DNA from: Thysanoteuthis rhombus
Taxonomy: Eukaryota > Mollusca > Cephalopoda > Oegopsida > Thysanoteuthidae
DNA length: 64,000 nt
Assembly: GCA_963457665.1 (NCBI GenBank)
Contig: OY735215.1
Coordinates: 44,810,514 to 44,874,513, forward strand
Direction of reading: 5' to 3'
Shown: in pieces, positions 51,355 to 62,700 of the stretch
How the letters are laid out: each line of letters starts with the position of its first letter
How positions within the stretch are numbered: the stretch's first letter is position 1
Made by a program: the position numbers and the translations under genes
The notes under the pieces: model-generated
Seen by the model: the letters and a program-made list of their open reading frames with translations, nothing else
What the model was told of the DNA's origin: nothing
The model's database searches: none

Positions 51355-51559
51355 ATCAGATTTTGGGCAGTTGTTATGTGATTTCAAGTACAAAACATCG
51401 GCTACTCAGACATCACAGAATTGGAATTTAACCCCTGCATGTCTTGACTTGACCATCAGTACATGTTTCCTTTATCTAAAAAATGCCCGCTGCGACCAGG
51501 AGACGAGCTTGGATTTTAAGGGCAATGCTTTAACCACTCGGCCATCGCAACACGCAATT

Positions 51560-52140
51560 GTATTTTTTTCTCCCCCCACACTACTGACACTTATATCATC
51601 ATCGGATTTAATCATCACCTTTTCTCTTTCACTCTCACTGTTCATACTTTGCTTTTGTCCTCTTTTTTTACCCTTTGATTTTTTATTGCACATTACACTT
51701 GGAACTATAGATGCACTGGTGTAAGTACTTTCTGTGATACTTATTTCCTTAGTTTTATGTCTTGTTTATTTGCGAATTTGTTTTCTCGTTGTTCAACCTT
51801 TCGTTGGTCCCAATTGCATGTAAATGTTAAATATTATAAGGAACATCAGATATCGCCCCTATTTAGATTACCCTGCATCTCAGTCGTAAACCACTATTCG
51901 AATTACCTATGCTGCATGCACTGAATCGGTTTAGAATTTGAGGTTAACTATCTATTTTCTTCGGCGCTATATTTACAGATTCTACGTGGTAGGAAGGCGA
52001 AAAGGTTAAACTAATTCTAAAACCGAAAGCAAATACTTAAACTATGTAGTTTTTAAATAAAATAGTGATAATATGTTCAAGTGTTTGTTGGGGTAAAATA
52101 TATGTCATTTAAACCGGCGAGGATTAAATTGTTAATGGAG
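51560..52140. other. Gene-free stretch
   Basis: A short CT-rich piece to about 51,690, then AT-rich DNA. A donor-like 'gtgtaagtactttct' occurs near 51,720 without a supportable exon. Confidence 0.4.
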
Positions 52141-52735
52141 GAAGAATAAAATAAGATCAAGAGAGAAATCGGATATTTTTCAAAAAGTTATCGAAAGAGA
52201 TCATGGGTCAAGCAGAAACGTGAAAAGGAAAATTGATGGAAAGAAGAGTGGGGGGAGGGCTAATTGAAGAATCTTGAAAGATGTGAACAATTGAAATCTA
52301 CTGAAAAAGAATTGTTTGATTGTGAGAGGGAGGGTGGAAGAAAAAAGAATGACTGAATGAATGAATAAAAAAGAATTTACGAAAGTGACGAAGAATCCCA
52401 AAGAAACCGTTAATTGGAATTGAGAGAGAGAAAGAAAAGGAAGAACAGGAGGATGTATGAAAGAAAGGAAGTAGGGGAGTTTAGCTAACGAAAAACATAA
52501 AAAGTTCAATGATATCTAGAGAAAGCATATGAAGAGGAGATAGGAAGAAAAAGGAAGAAATAAAGTGAGATAAATAATGAACGGATATAAGAAAGAAAGG
52601 AAGGAAGAAAGAGATATTTGGTGTGATGTAGAATGTGGCAGAGAGAAAAGGAGATGGTCAAGAAAAAAGAAATAAAAGAGGGACATCTGAATTCTTGGTA
52701 AAAGATAGAAGAAAATAAGAAAATAAAACTATGAA
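52140..52735 (+). repeat. Purine-rich tract
   Basis: About 600 bp rich in 'gaaag' and 'ggaagaa' words. Opposite-strand Phe/Leu/Ser frames are artefacts. Confidence 0.85.
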
Positions 52736-52839
52736 GCACTCGGAGGGCGCATACGACTGACAACGCCTTTACCAGGGGAAGCAATCATGCATCGATCTGA
52801 CCCAAACTAACTTCTTGATCACACCTCTAGAAAATTCCA

Positions 52840-53075
52840 TTGAAATTTATTGACGACCTTTGAAGATATGTCAACTGACATAAACATTTGGCGATACTAT
52901 TTGATGTAGACATAAAACTACGACGTAGAAGAAGTAATTGGACATGGATCCGCCCCAATTTCAACCAATCATCCCTTTGCCCATTGTCCACATTTCCACG
53001 ATATTTCATCGAAATTCAATGAATCATTTTGAATATATTGTGTGGACAGACAGACAGACAGGCTGAAAACGGACA
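52840..53075 (+). repeat. ~170-bp-unit composite repeat, one to two units
   Basis: 'ttccacgatatttcatcgaa' and 'atattgtgtggacagacag' match the units at 33.8-35.4 kb; a weaker unit precedes at about 52,840-52,890. Confidence 0.65.
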
Positions 53076-53439
53076 CACGGATGGACACAACTGAACACAT
53101 ATACCTCCCCAAGTTTGTTGGTGGAGTTAACAAGCAAATATAATCGATGGAAACTCAGTTCTATCTGTGAACAATCGCGTTTATCTTGCTTGAAATGGAT
53201 TATTTCGCTATGGACGAGAGCTTTCTACCTTGCAATTGATAACTATCACTCTTCCTCGCCTTCCATAGCGAATGGGTTAATTAAGTTTAGCACAAGAACA
53301 AATTATGGGAAATAAGAAGAGAAATTCAGTAAACCCTTTCTATAACAAACTGATCGGGGTTTGTTGTCATTAAAGCCTAAATTTCGTAATACCCGGTCGT
53401 TTTCCCTCTTTAGGTAGATAAGTAAATTCGATATTTTGC

Positions 53440-53865
53440 TGCATGCGTTGGACATAGACCTTCTCCAAGGGCTACTAAATCACTCAATCGTAGATTTCAT
53501 GGAACTAATATCCTCTGAACGTGTCTGATTCGTCGTAGACTTTGCCGGTTCAAGTTTCTTGTATGATCCCTAGATATCAACGCTGTGAGATGTAATGTCC
53601 AGGAGTTGTCTGGTTTTCTTGCATGACCAGCCCATTGCCAACTTCGAATAGATTCTATATCTCTGCTTCCTGTTTTTCTCTAATATACTGTGCTGTCTTG
53701 TGATCTCTCCATCTGATATTGAGCATGATCTTCTCGCGTGCATGTTGCATAGCTCTCAGTTCGAGATTCAACCTTTTGGTCAGGTTTTGTGCTTCAGTCC
53801 CTTTTATGACTCTCAGGATGATGCATTGGTTGTGGACCCTTCCATAGCGAGGGTTAATTGTACGC
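53440..53865 (-). mobile_element. LINE 3' end, 5'-truncated copy
   Basis: Minus strand reads LTKRLNLELRAMQHAREK, then IMLNIRWRDHKTAQYIREK, and after frameshifts 'IESIRSWQWAGHARKP', the C-terminal part of the LINE family. The 3' end is at about 53,440. Confidence 0.75.
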
Positions 53866-53869
53866 TGAT

Positions 53870-54660
53870 TTTCCAAGTGGGAGTCGCTTACCTTCAGCAT
53901 TCAAAATCCTGGCATTTACCCCGGCTCGAACACTGATCATTGGCGACTATTGTAAATACGCAACCACTTCAACCACTGCACAGACGCAAGAACTAATTGA
54001 TTGTCGTCCTCTTTCACGTTTTCCAAGCGAAAAAGATCACAGCTGTTACCCTGTTCACTGGATCATCCGCTTAACGCTAAACGTACGTCCAGCATAAAAT
54101 TACATTATATCTTCATTACCATTCATCTTCCAGATATGCAAAACATCCCTTTACGACCGAATATCTGCAGCTGGTTCACTGGCCTCGCTGCCGTCCTTCC
54201 TTCCTTTCCGTCTATGTCAGTATCTTTGTCTCTACCGGAGTTATCAACACAGGCCAGCTTTGACAGTATCAATAGATTTAGGAAAAATAATTAAAATCTT
54301 CTCGATATTTCTACATGAGAATGTAAAAATCTATATCAACCTGATATTACAATTCGCAAGAATTCTTTCAGTCTCCCCGTCCATAAGGCGCATCTAAGCA
54401 GTTGTCTAGGACCCATAAATACTAGGGGCTTACAACAAAAAAAATATTCATAAGAATACAACCGAGGACGCAAATTTTTAGTCTTGCCAAGGGCTCATGA
54501 AACCCTTTCGCAAATTTTATCTCGGTTAGGACGCAGGAAACCCCCTGCAATGACTGCTGCTGGGCGTTGACAATTTTTACCAATGTTGACCCCCCCCCCG
54601 GACTCCTTCACTAAGACTGATTCGTTGAAATCCTAATACATCCGTGATTTTTTTTACACG
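53870..54660. other. Gene-free stretch
   Basis: A 97-codon open frame at 54,001-54,294 (plus) shows no recognisable domain. Poly-C at about 54,589-54,600. Nothing else supported. Confidence 0.4.
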
Positions 54661-54663
54661 GAT

Positions 54664-54895
54664 TCATCATCATCATCAATCTTTTATCGTCTGTCATTGA
54701 ACATAGACTCTCCCCTGGATTTGCTCCGCCTCCCTATCGTGGGCGTTGCAGAGCCAATATTTTTTTAAAATCTGTCCAGTTCGTCTATCGATCTCATATT
54801 CTGCCGGTCTTGATTCAGCATTTGATCTCTTGGGATCCATGTTGTGAGTTCTGATGTCCATTGGTTGTCTGTCATTCTTGCAATACTACCAGCCC
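54664..54895 (-). mobile_element. LINE 3' end, short 5'-truncated copy
   Basis: The plus strand begins 'tcatcatcatcaatctttta' then 'cgtctgtcattgaacataga', the complement of the LINE 3' tail and final codons seen at 37,711. Blocks for 'WQTTNGHQNSQHGSQE' type text follow in broken frames. Confidence 0.65.
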
Positions 54896-55251
54896 AAAAA
54901 GTGATTTATCTCCGTACGTAGTAATGGGCTATTCCACTTGAAGCTAACAAATATTGATAGCGGGGATTTCTCCTACCAAACTTGTAGAACAATGGACTCT
55001 TCCACTTGAACAAGTTCATTAATTTCTCTGCTGAAAATTAATCTCAGAAATTCAAATACATATCCGTGTTTTCTCATAGGTATTGAATAGTTACATTTGT
55101 TAGGGAGTGACAAATACGAAGAATGCAGATGAAAAAGTGTCATATTGAAAGAGTTTTATACATTTTTCTTTCCATAACTGTATTCCCTATCTATTGACCG
55201 TTCCACTTTATTCTTCATTTATTGTTTTTTCCAGTCGATAACTGATCTTAG

Positions 55252-55590
55252 AAATCGTCAAACTGTCAACATAGGTTTCTTCAGTTTTTAAAAGAGTCTG
55301 ATTTGCTGCCTGTCCATCTGTACTAAAGAGCTGGAAATTTAATCATTTACTCTTTATTATGTCTAAAAATAATGTTTTTCATTTGAAAATTCACCCCCTG
55401 TATAGGTTTTGAGGGGTGGGTTCAATTTGCCATGTAAATGTATGCCAACTTGATCCCTTAGTTTGCGTCCGGTATTAATACTTGTTTTTGTTTTTTGTTT
55501 TTTTTAATTCGGACTTTCTTAGTGTCACCGTCCAAAAAAAATTTAGAGAAGAGATTTATACATTGATCATCACCTTTTTCCATTTTCATT
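55252..55590 (-). repeat. Dispersed repeat family 'CTGGTTAGTC', copy G (partial)
   Basis: Reverse orientation: 'cgtcaaactgtcaacatagg', 'gtttcttcagtttttaaaag', and the head-side 'cattgatcatcacctttttcc'. The terminal 'gactaaccagac' is missing. Confidence 0.6.
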
Positions 55591-55599
55591 GAGACATGT

Positions 55600-56040
55600 T
55601 TTCTCCGTTTTTTCTTTTATTTTTGTTGTTTTCTTCATAAATTCTGTTGTCTCTTTCTTCTTTCTGACAGTTTGTCTATTTTTTTCTTTTTCGGCTATAC
55701 TTTTTAATTTGTTTTTTTCTTCCTTGACTATTCTTTGCTTCGCTTTTCTCGTTAATTTTTTTCCCTTTTCTTTTACCCCTTTTTCCTCTCTTTCTTGTCT
55801 CCTTTCTTTCGATTCTTTATCCTATCTATCTTTCCTTTCTTCCCTTCTTCCTATTTCATTCTAACCTTTCTTAGCTTTCTTTTTCTTTCTTTCTTCCTTT
55901 CTTCCTTTCTTTATATTTCATTTTTACTTTTCTTTGTCTTTTCTCTCTTCTTTCCTCCTCTTCTTTCCTTTCTTCGTTTCTTTCATTTCCTCTTCCTTTT
56001 TTTTCTCTCTTTTCCAGTCTTTTTCTTTCTTCCTGGCAAT
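55600..56040 (+). repeat. Pyrimidine-rich tract
   Basis: About 440 bp of mostly T and C ('tttcttcctttcttcctttc'). No gene. Confidence 0.88.
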
Positions 56041-56055
56041 GAATCATGCATATAG

Positions 56056-56390
56056 GTTGCACCGACAGAACTAGAGAGCCGAAAATCTCGACATTTACTC
56101 CTTATCTCTGGAAAAAAAAACGTTTTCTTTTCTGTTCTTTTTCTAATTCCTTCACTAAGAAGTTTTTTTAGGAGAGGGCAAATCTAAGTTTATAGTGAAT
56201 TGATTGCTTTGTTTTTGTCATGCTTGTTTTGGGGAAAATTCATGCTTCTTTCAATGATCACTAGCCGAGAGTAGTAACTTATTAATTGATCACTACTTTT
56301 TCAAATCTTTTAATTGACCATCCCTAACACAACATGTTGCCAAAAGATGAGGTGGTCACATGACAGTTTATATTGAGGGACTAACCAGAC
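56056..56390 (-). repeat. Dispersed repeat family 'CTGGTTAGTC', copy H
   Basis: Reverse orientation: 'gagccgaaaatctcgacatt', 'gaccatccctaacacaacat', 'gtcacatgacagtttatatt' and 'gagggactaaccagactcg'. Confidence 0.7.
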
Positions 56391-56399
56391 TCGTTTTCT

Positions 56400-56662
56400 T
56401 CTATCTTAACCTATTTTCTTTCTCTCTGTCAGTTTCTTTATTTGATATTTCTCTCTTTTTTTTTAACCTTCTCTCCTTTTAAAGTTCTTCGTTAGTTTTT
56501 TTGTTTTGTTTTTTTTTTTGTTTTCTTCCTCTTTTTCGTTTGGGTTTCTCCATTTTGTTTTTGTCTATCCTTTTCTTTTTCTTTTGACCTTTTTTTTTAC
56601 CTTCTGCATTCTTTCCTGTTTTCCTTTCTTCTCCTTTTCTTCTCCTTTTTTTTCTCTCCTTC
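56400..56662 (+). repeat. Pyrimidine-rich tract
   Basis: T/C-rich with poly-T runs ('tttttttttgttttcttcc'). No gene. Confidence 0.8.
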
Positions 56663-56816
56663 CTAAAAACTAATAATTTCTCCGCTTTGTGCAAGAAGCT
56701 CAACCATTTCATAGATTGTGAATCTCTTGAAAAAGACGGTTCCATCTCTGAAATAGGAATTGACGCAGATGGCAATTCCAAAAATGAACGCCTGTTTCAC
56801 TGACTCTTCCATTCCG
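56663..56816 (-). CDS. Exon-like open frame, unidentified
   Basis: On the minus strand a good acceptor ('tctttcttcatgttcag|') opens a 50-codon frame that ends at TAG. It includes MEESVKQAFIFGIAICV, YFRDGTVFFKRFTIYEM and ELLAQSGEI. Composition looks protein-like and the GC content is above the flanks. It could be a last exon, but no upstream exon is visible and no family is recognised. It sits between copies H and I of the dispersed repeat. Confidence 0.28.
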
Positions 56817-56937
56817 CTGAACATGAAGAAAGAAAGAAACACGGGTTGGATCAATGAAAACAAATAAATAAACAAGAAAGCACCCAGAGAGAGCATGCTT
56901 CAGACATAGCAACAAATGAATAAATAAAAACAGTTTA

Positions 56938-57365
56938 TACAGGTCTGGTTAGTCTTTCAAGTAGAACTGTCATGTAACCAACGTTTTTCGACAGTATGCT
57001 GTGTTGGGGTTGATCAATTGAAATATTGGAAGGAGTGATTGATTTTGTAAACACTAAAGAGTCTGAATTTTCAAGAAATAAACGGGCGCAAATTAGGGAT
57101 CTGTTTAGTGTAAACTTACATTGCAAACTGAACCCTGCTCGAAAAACCCATTATGGGGATATTTTTAAAAAATGAAAAAAATGTTTTTGGTAAACATAGT
57201 ATGGAAAAATATTTAAATTTCCAGCCTCTTAGCTCTATTGGTGCAGCCTGTATCCGTAAAACATGCATGCATACATACATATATACATATATAACCAGCT
57301 GAACCGACTTGGAAACTGAAGAAACCTTTTTTGAAAGTTTTGGTGGCAGTTTTTGATTTACGGTT
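56938..57365 (+). repeat. Dispersed repeat family 'CTGGTTAGTC', copy I
   Basis: 'aggtctggttagtctttcaa', 'gtgttggggttgatcaattg', 'cagcctcttagctctattgg' and 'gttttggtggcagtttttga' in order; about 430 bp. Confidence 0.8.
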
Positions 57366-57399
57366 TCTAATATAAAAATGGTGCAGAGGAGATAACTGT

Positions 57400-57655
57400 A
57401 AAAATGTCTGGATCCAGCTTAGAATTCAACCAAATCTCCCTCAACCAATAGCCCTCCCTTCCTAAAGATATCATTGATATCGATAAAAAAAATTGAGATG
57501 TCATGTGGACAAACGTGTCTGAATATATAAAAAAATCTCAAGAAATATAACTTTCCTGCATCCAGCCCTAAATCCAATTTATCTTTCCTTTCACCAAGGT
57601 TTGAACTTCCACAAAATGTCTTTGAAAATTATTGAGAACCTGTACAGATATGTGA
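57400..57655 (+). repeat. ~170-bp-unit composite repeat, left piece
   Basis: 'aaaattgagatgtcatgtgg' and 'cacaaaatgtctttgaaaat' match the unit. A possible continuation is at 58,785-59,130 beyond the fold-back element, ending with 'acacgatatctccaaaagt' in the inverted sense. Confidence 0.6.
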
Positions 57656-58775
57656 ACCGTAGAACGACTTTTTATTGAACGACGTTTCAACGAACGGCAT
57701 TTCATCGAAACAACTTTTCATACGAACGACTTTTTCATTACGACGACATTTAATCGAAACAGCTCTTTATCGAAGCGACTTTATCGAAACGTTTGTTGAT
57801 ATTTCGTTTATACTTATTTTTTTTTTTATAACAAAATTATCAAATGATTATTTATCTGCTATATATTGCACATAATTCATAAAACTGGCAGATACAGGTA
57901 CGTGCTTTCTCACAACCGGAAATCAACACCTAATTATGGAAACGGAAGTTGTCTTAGTTTTTGCTAGAAAGAGAAAATCCTAAATATTCATTAAAAAAAG
58001 AAAAACAAATTTTGATTAATCATAACGTAGGATTGGATAGTTATAATGTCAATGTTTATTTTATTTTTACAACTCTTAAAAATATTTCTTGGATTTACCG
58101 ATATATCATTTTGTTTATACTTTTTATGTTCTAGTTCTTGAGAATATACTCAGAGAAAGTTTGTATCAGAATTTTCCAATCTTTTTTTTTTCTTTTTTTT
58201 TTTCAGGTGTTGATTTCCCAGAGAAAATATCACTGGTTTTAAAATGTTTAATTTTAAATGGAAATTTTATATTTGTATTATTAAAATCATTTTTGATTTT
58301 GATTTTATTTCCCGGTAAAAATATCACTGGTTTTGAAATTCAAAATTTCAAATGGAAATCTTATATCTAAATCATTGAAATTCAATTTTTATTAGAATTA
58401 CAAATTTAAAAATCATTTTGATAAATAGTCGCTTCGATGAAAAATAGTTTCGATGAAGTCGTTTCGCTAAAGAAACTCTCGAGGAAATGTTGTTTCGATG
58501 AAGATATAAACGACACTCCATCGAAACGATGAAGTGTCGTTTCGATAAAAAGTCATTTCTATAAAAAAAAAAAAAAAGTTGTTTTGCTGAATTGTTGTTT
58601 CAATAAAAAAAAGTTTTATTGAAAGTTGTTTCGATTAAATTTCAATTCGGTAAAAAGTCATTTTGGTAAATAGTTCTTTCGATGAAATGATTCTTCAATG
58701 AAAAGTCTCCTGTTGAAAAGTCGTTTCGATGAGATGTCGTTCCGCCTTTCGATGAGGAGAAAATTGTTCAGTTAG
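57656..58775. mobile_element. Fold-back element with TTCGATGAA-type tandem ends
   Basis: The left end (57,656-57,800) has repeats such as 'gaacgacgtttcaacgaacg' and 'catcgaaac'. The right end (about 58,417-58,775) has the complement, 'gtcgtttcgatgaa' repeated about every 18-25 bp with drift. The ~620-bp interior holds a direct duplication ('aaatatcactggttttaaaa' at about 58,228 and 'aaatatcactggttttgaaa' at about 58,318). No protein is encoded. Inverted ends made of short tandem repeats are the mark of fold-back type DNA elements. It seems to have landed in a copy of the ~170-bp-unit repeat. Confidence 0.68.
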
Positions 58776-58784
58776 GTCGTAGTA

Positions 58785-59130
58785 GACAGACAAATATGAC
58801 TTGATACATAGATGTATGGATTTTTTTTTTACATCTCTCAATCAAGGAAAAAATCTCGGATCCATCCTAGAATTTCACCAATTTTTCCTCACACATTCCA
58901 GAAAACTTAAATCAGAAATTTCAGTTAATTGTATTCACTCAAGTATGTTTATCTGTTTACTCACACGATATCTCCAAAAGTGTTCAATGAATTTCGATGA
59001 CACTTTGAGGAACGATTGGGGTAGCTAAGAAGGGGAATTAGCAAATTTGCATTTACCTTCTCCGCACCGCAGTTATATGCCCATACAATATATCCAAAAG
59101 TTATCGTCTCGATAAAGAACGAATTTTCAC
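58785..59130. repeat. ~170-bp-unit composite repeat, right piece
   Basis: 'atctctcaatcaaggaaaaa' and 'gaatttcaccaatttttcct' match units in the plus sense. 'acacgatatctccaaaagtg' and 'caatgaatttcgatgaca' match in the inverted sense, so the unit pair points inward as in the 33.7-35.6 kb element. Confidence 0.6.
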
Positions 59131-59149
59131 AAGGGTGTGACATTAAGAT

Positions 59150-59730
59150 AATAATCTAAATTATGGAAAATTGGTGTAGTTACCCACCCATCTCCCTAAA
59201 TCGTAGCTATATAGGAAGTCTTTACTTAGCGAATAGCGCAGGCATAGATGTGCGCTCTCGGAGTGGTTTTGTTTTGAAAATTAACTTTCCAAGAAACATT
59301 GGTTGCCCTTATGCTGGCCACAGCAACAACAGTCCCTGCTTGGGCTTCATGGAGTTCTTCAAGTTTTTTGTGACATGTAAAAATAAACTTCGATGCGACA
59401 AGCACCCAAAGTGGCGTGTCTCATTTCACCATACGAAATATCAGGTTCGGTAAAATTCAGAATCCTACAAAGAAAGAAAAGAAAAAGGAAATGGCGTCAA
59501 ATTGACTCTTTATTTAGTTTTTCAATAGATTTTTTTATTCAAAAAAGGACCATAGAGACTCCAACCCGACCCTCACTCGCAATTTCACCTATTAATTTAT
59601 GGTCACAGTACTGGGCCTGGGAAGGAATTGGTTTGGGGATGTCACTGACTAAACAGGAGGAAAAAAAAAACGAAATGATTGCCAGGACCGGATAAGGAGG
59701 ATTAAAAGATACAATGGCTATTTCTTGATG
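59150..59730. other. Gene-free stretch
   Basis: Overlapping open frames of about 96 and 100 codons (59,163-59,695, plus) have no recognisable domain or coding look. Nothing else supported. Confidence 0.4.
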
Positions 59731-59731
59731 T

Positions 59732-59736
<5 letters not shown>

Positions 59737-59783
<47 letters not shown>

Positions 59784-60104
59784 TGTGTCTATTTCGATTG
59801 CTTTTAGGAATTCTGTCATTTTTGTCTTTTTGTGGAAAGGGGCTTTATGCTTGATCAAGACAATTTTTGCGCTTCCCTCATTCGGTTTCAATCAATATTT
59901 GTCAATCGATCTGTTTGTCCTTATTCCGGTTCGATACGAATTACTTCTCTCTCTCATCTTCCTGATAACTGGCTTCATTTGTCCAAGGAATTCAATAAAG
60001 ACATCGCCATATTACCAGCAGATGTCTGTGAGAAAAAATAATTTATTTCAGAGTACATCTGTCGATCCCAATAGCCCCATCTCTCCCTTGCTCTTAATCA
60101 AATC

Positions 60105-60166
<62 letters not shown>

Positions 60167-60181
60167 GTGTGTGTGTGTGTA
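59737..60181. repeat. (TG)n and (TA)n(TG)n microsatellites
   Basis: (TG)n at about 59,737-59,787; (TA)n at about 60,108-60,164 followed by (TG)n to 60,181. The ~320 bp between hold no recognised gene. Confidence 0.93.
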
Positions 60182-60189
60182 TCTCACAA

Positions 60190-62280
60190 AAAATGAATCA
60201 CCATAGCTTGTGCACGCACCAGGACTGATTATTTAAAAAATTATCTTTAACAAAATAGAATTCTTGTCTAAAATAATACCAACACGAGATTTAGGCATTG
60301 TTTGTTCAAAATTATGCATAAAAGGCACCTTTCGAAAAATAAAGGAAGACGTTCTTGTATAGTGCTTAGTGGTGAACTCATGGAAATGCTCAAGGTTGCA
60401 GCCAAAAATATGTGGCAAGGAGCACCCAGAAAGACGAACACACAGACGAACAAAGAGAGGAGAATCTGTAGTCCCCTTGGCTGGTTGGTCTGGAGCGCCA
60501 TTTAGGGGAGTGGGACTACGCTGATTCAATACATATATGTCTATTTATATCCATTTATTCATATATATAGTTACTGCAAGAAAGAACACAAAGTAAGAAC
60601 TTCGTACCTGGACAACCGATTCCTTTTCCGTGCCGATAACGACTACGTCTGCTAAATCTATCTAGTTATCTATCTGTTATCATTTATCAAACTTTATGCA
60701 GTACAGAGGAATACATAATGTGCCAATAAGTGTTTGAAATTTTTTTTAACCATTCTGTCGGGCATTAAAAATCAAGGGGTGCCTGGAAATTATATTTTTT
60801 TAATCACAACTTCGGAAATTTTGGTCATTTTGAGTTTGATTCTTGCTTATTCTACAAACATTCACTTGGCATTAGTGCATTTGAGAAAAGCTCAAACCCA
60901 CTTCTCCCTTCAATCTCTCCCATCGCCAAATACCTTTACAAAGTGTTTCGTCACTGGTATGCTACGATGGTTGACAGAGAGGGCACTCAAGGGAACCACT
61001 TTTTCCGGTATGCTTTGGTTGTAGTAACAATAAAAGGCGGCTAAACCCATTGTCAACCTCGAATAAGAACAGGCGAATTATTGGAAACATGCAATATCTA
61101 ACTACCAATTATAACCTTTTTAAAGAGAATAAAACTATTCAAATATTGCAATGCGTTGGTATAATGACGAGGCGACCGTCCACAGATTCTCAATTCGTAC
61201 ACTTATGGGATTTGGGATGAGTTGTAGTGAGCAGCAGTCTTCCAGATATACTTGTAAACCATTTATCTTATAATCAGAAATTATTGCAATTTGAAATTTC
61301 CATAGCATCCCGTGTCTCGTTGTTCTCAGGAAGAATCCTTCGGTTCGATTCGAAGAATCAGGTTGATTTGGAAAAAAAACCGAATGAATCATGAGGAGAT
61401 CGCCCGTGGGTGAGAATTTTGGAAAGACAATATCTGATTGTCAGGAAAGCAAGCGAGCAAGCCCTGGGTGTCGATTGATTTTATTTAATTGGGAAAAGAC
61501 TTAAGGATCTTGTTGATCTTTACGTGTTCTGAAATTCCACGAATCAGAGAATTCGTTTTAGGAGCGAATTCCTACCTCTGATTGACACCCGAAATCAACA
61601 CCTACCGATGCCCCAAAGAGCAGATTTTGCACACGACCCCTCGACAATTGATTCAATAGAAGTCAAGTGTCTTTCTGGTGATTATTGGAAAATATAGACT
61701 TTCTGCAATATATGCTGGACTGGCTAATATCAAGATTGACAATAGGTGTAACAGCTATTTACTTTTACTACTGACTTGGTTGTAAGGTAGTTCATGGGTG
61801 AGTGATTTGCCTAAATGTACTCACATAGTTAGGATGAGACATTTTATAAAGATATCAGGGGATGGGCAAAATCTAAAATCTCAAAGGTATTACAGCTACG
61901 TGAGCACTAGTTACTAAATTTCAAATTTTGTCTATTGATTCTATTTCCTGTGTTGATAACCTTTGTATTACCTGTTCTTAATAATTACTAAACTTGACCC
62001 GACACAAAGCCAAATTGTGTAAAATTAAGCAGAAAAATTATGTTGCGCCAATATATAGCGTGTAGCTTTATGGGTAATAGGGCATGAGCCTTATTTTCCT
62101 CTTTGTGGATGTGTCTGAATTTCTGTACATCACAAAGAAAAATGAAAGTGAATTATTCATTAATTCAATTGTTTTTTTTTTTTAGATTCACTTTAAACAG
62201 AGATATATTTCGTCATTATTGGAGGCTTTTGAGCATTTAGCGTGAACACTACGACAGTGTAAACTGAACACTGTTGGCTC
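60190..62280. other. Gene-free stretch with one weak exon-like frame
   Basis: AT-rich. On the minus strand near 60,555-60,660 a frame reading LADVVVIGTEKESVVQV crosses a donor-like 'gttgtccag|gtacgaag' and stays open to SSYFVFFLAV. It looks protein-like but cannot be assigned. No other signal. Confidence 0.35.
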
Positions 62281-62301
62281 AATAGGATTAGGTTTAGAAA
62301 T

Positions 62302-62562
62302 ATGGATACTAATAATAACCCTCAAGGGAGGCCCAAGCCTGTTCTTAATGACGAAGAATCTTCGACAACAATGACCAAAGACCTACCTGACATTTCTCCT
62401 TCTGATGATCATCTTTTCAAGCATTTTGAACTTTATATCCATGAGAAAAAGTTCAATTTCGGGAACGACATAATTTGTGTATTTATTGAATTAGAGACCA
62501 ACAAACCAAAAGAATTGTATATGATACCATTTGGCCTAGACAACGTAAATAAAATGAAATAA
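62302..62562 (+). pseudogene. Mariner-type transposase C-terminal relic
   Basis: The 86-codon frame contains DLPDISPSDDHLFKHF, then HEKKFNFGNDI and KPKELYM. This matches the end of mariner transposases, which move DNA by cut and paste: PDLSP(S/T)DYHLF with the third catalytic Asp, then a KKF/KRF segment, then '..FY..GI'. The N-terminal domain and the first two catalytic Asp residues are absent. The last ~13 codons come from the left arm of an inverted repeat. No intact transposase remains. Confidence 0.55.
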
Positions 62563-62700
62563 TCGACTGCTTTTTAACTCATTATTGAGTGCAACGCTAC
62601 TTCGGAGCTGCTATCCTATCGGTCGCAGGTATGATTCCTGCAGCAGATCCATTTTCTTTAATTATTTATTCTATTTACGTTGTCTAGACCAAATGATACA
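62522..62700. mobile_element. Inverted-repeat element (MITE-like) with tRNA-like core
   Basis: 'catttggcctagacaacgta' at about 62,528 and 'tacgttgtctagaccaaatg' ending at 62,695 are near-perfect inverted copies; arms are about 42 bp. The ~92-bp loop has a B-box-like 'ggtcgcaggtatgattcctg'. The whole could be a small non-autonomous DNA element or a hairpin derived from a tRNA-like insertion. Confidence 0.6.

Larger units (their letters stand above)
49580..51552 (-). repeat. Tandem array of ~14 degenerate tRNA-Ser-like units
   Basis: Units of about 145 bp repeat along 2 kb. Each has on the minus strand an A-box region like 'ggccgagtggttaag', an anticodon arm like 'gttggactcgaaatccaa', a variable-arm stretch, and a B-box region like 'aggttcgaatcctg', then a ~65-bp spacer with 'agtaaaggaaaaatatactgg'. 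A long variable region and the GGCCGAGTGGTTAAG start identify the parent as a type II tRNA, best tRNA-Ser. 3' ends of units lie near 49,650, 49,884, 50,010, 50,188, 50,322, 50,472, 50,615, 50,763, 50,912, 51,058, 51,202, 51,347, 51,410 and 51,541 (plus-strand position of the 'ggccatc' block). All units carry substitutions in the promoter boxes or stems. Anticodon triplets differ between units (CGA, TGA, CAA, TAA and others). Confidence 0.85.
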
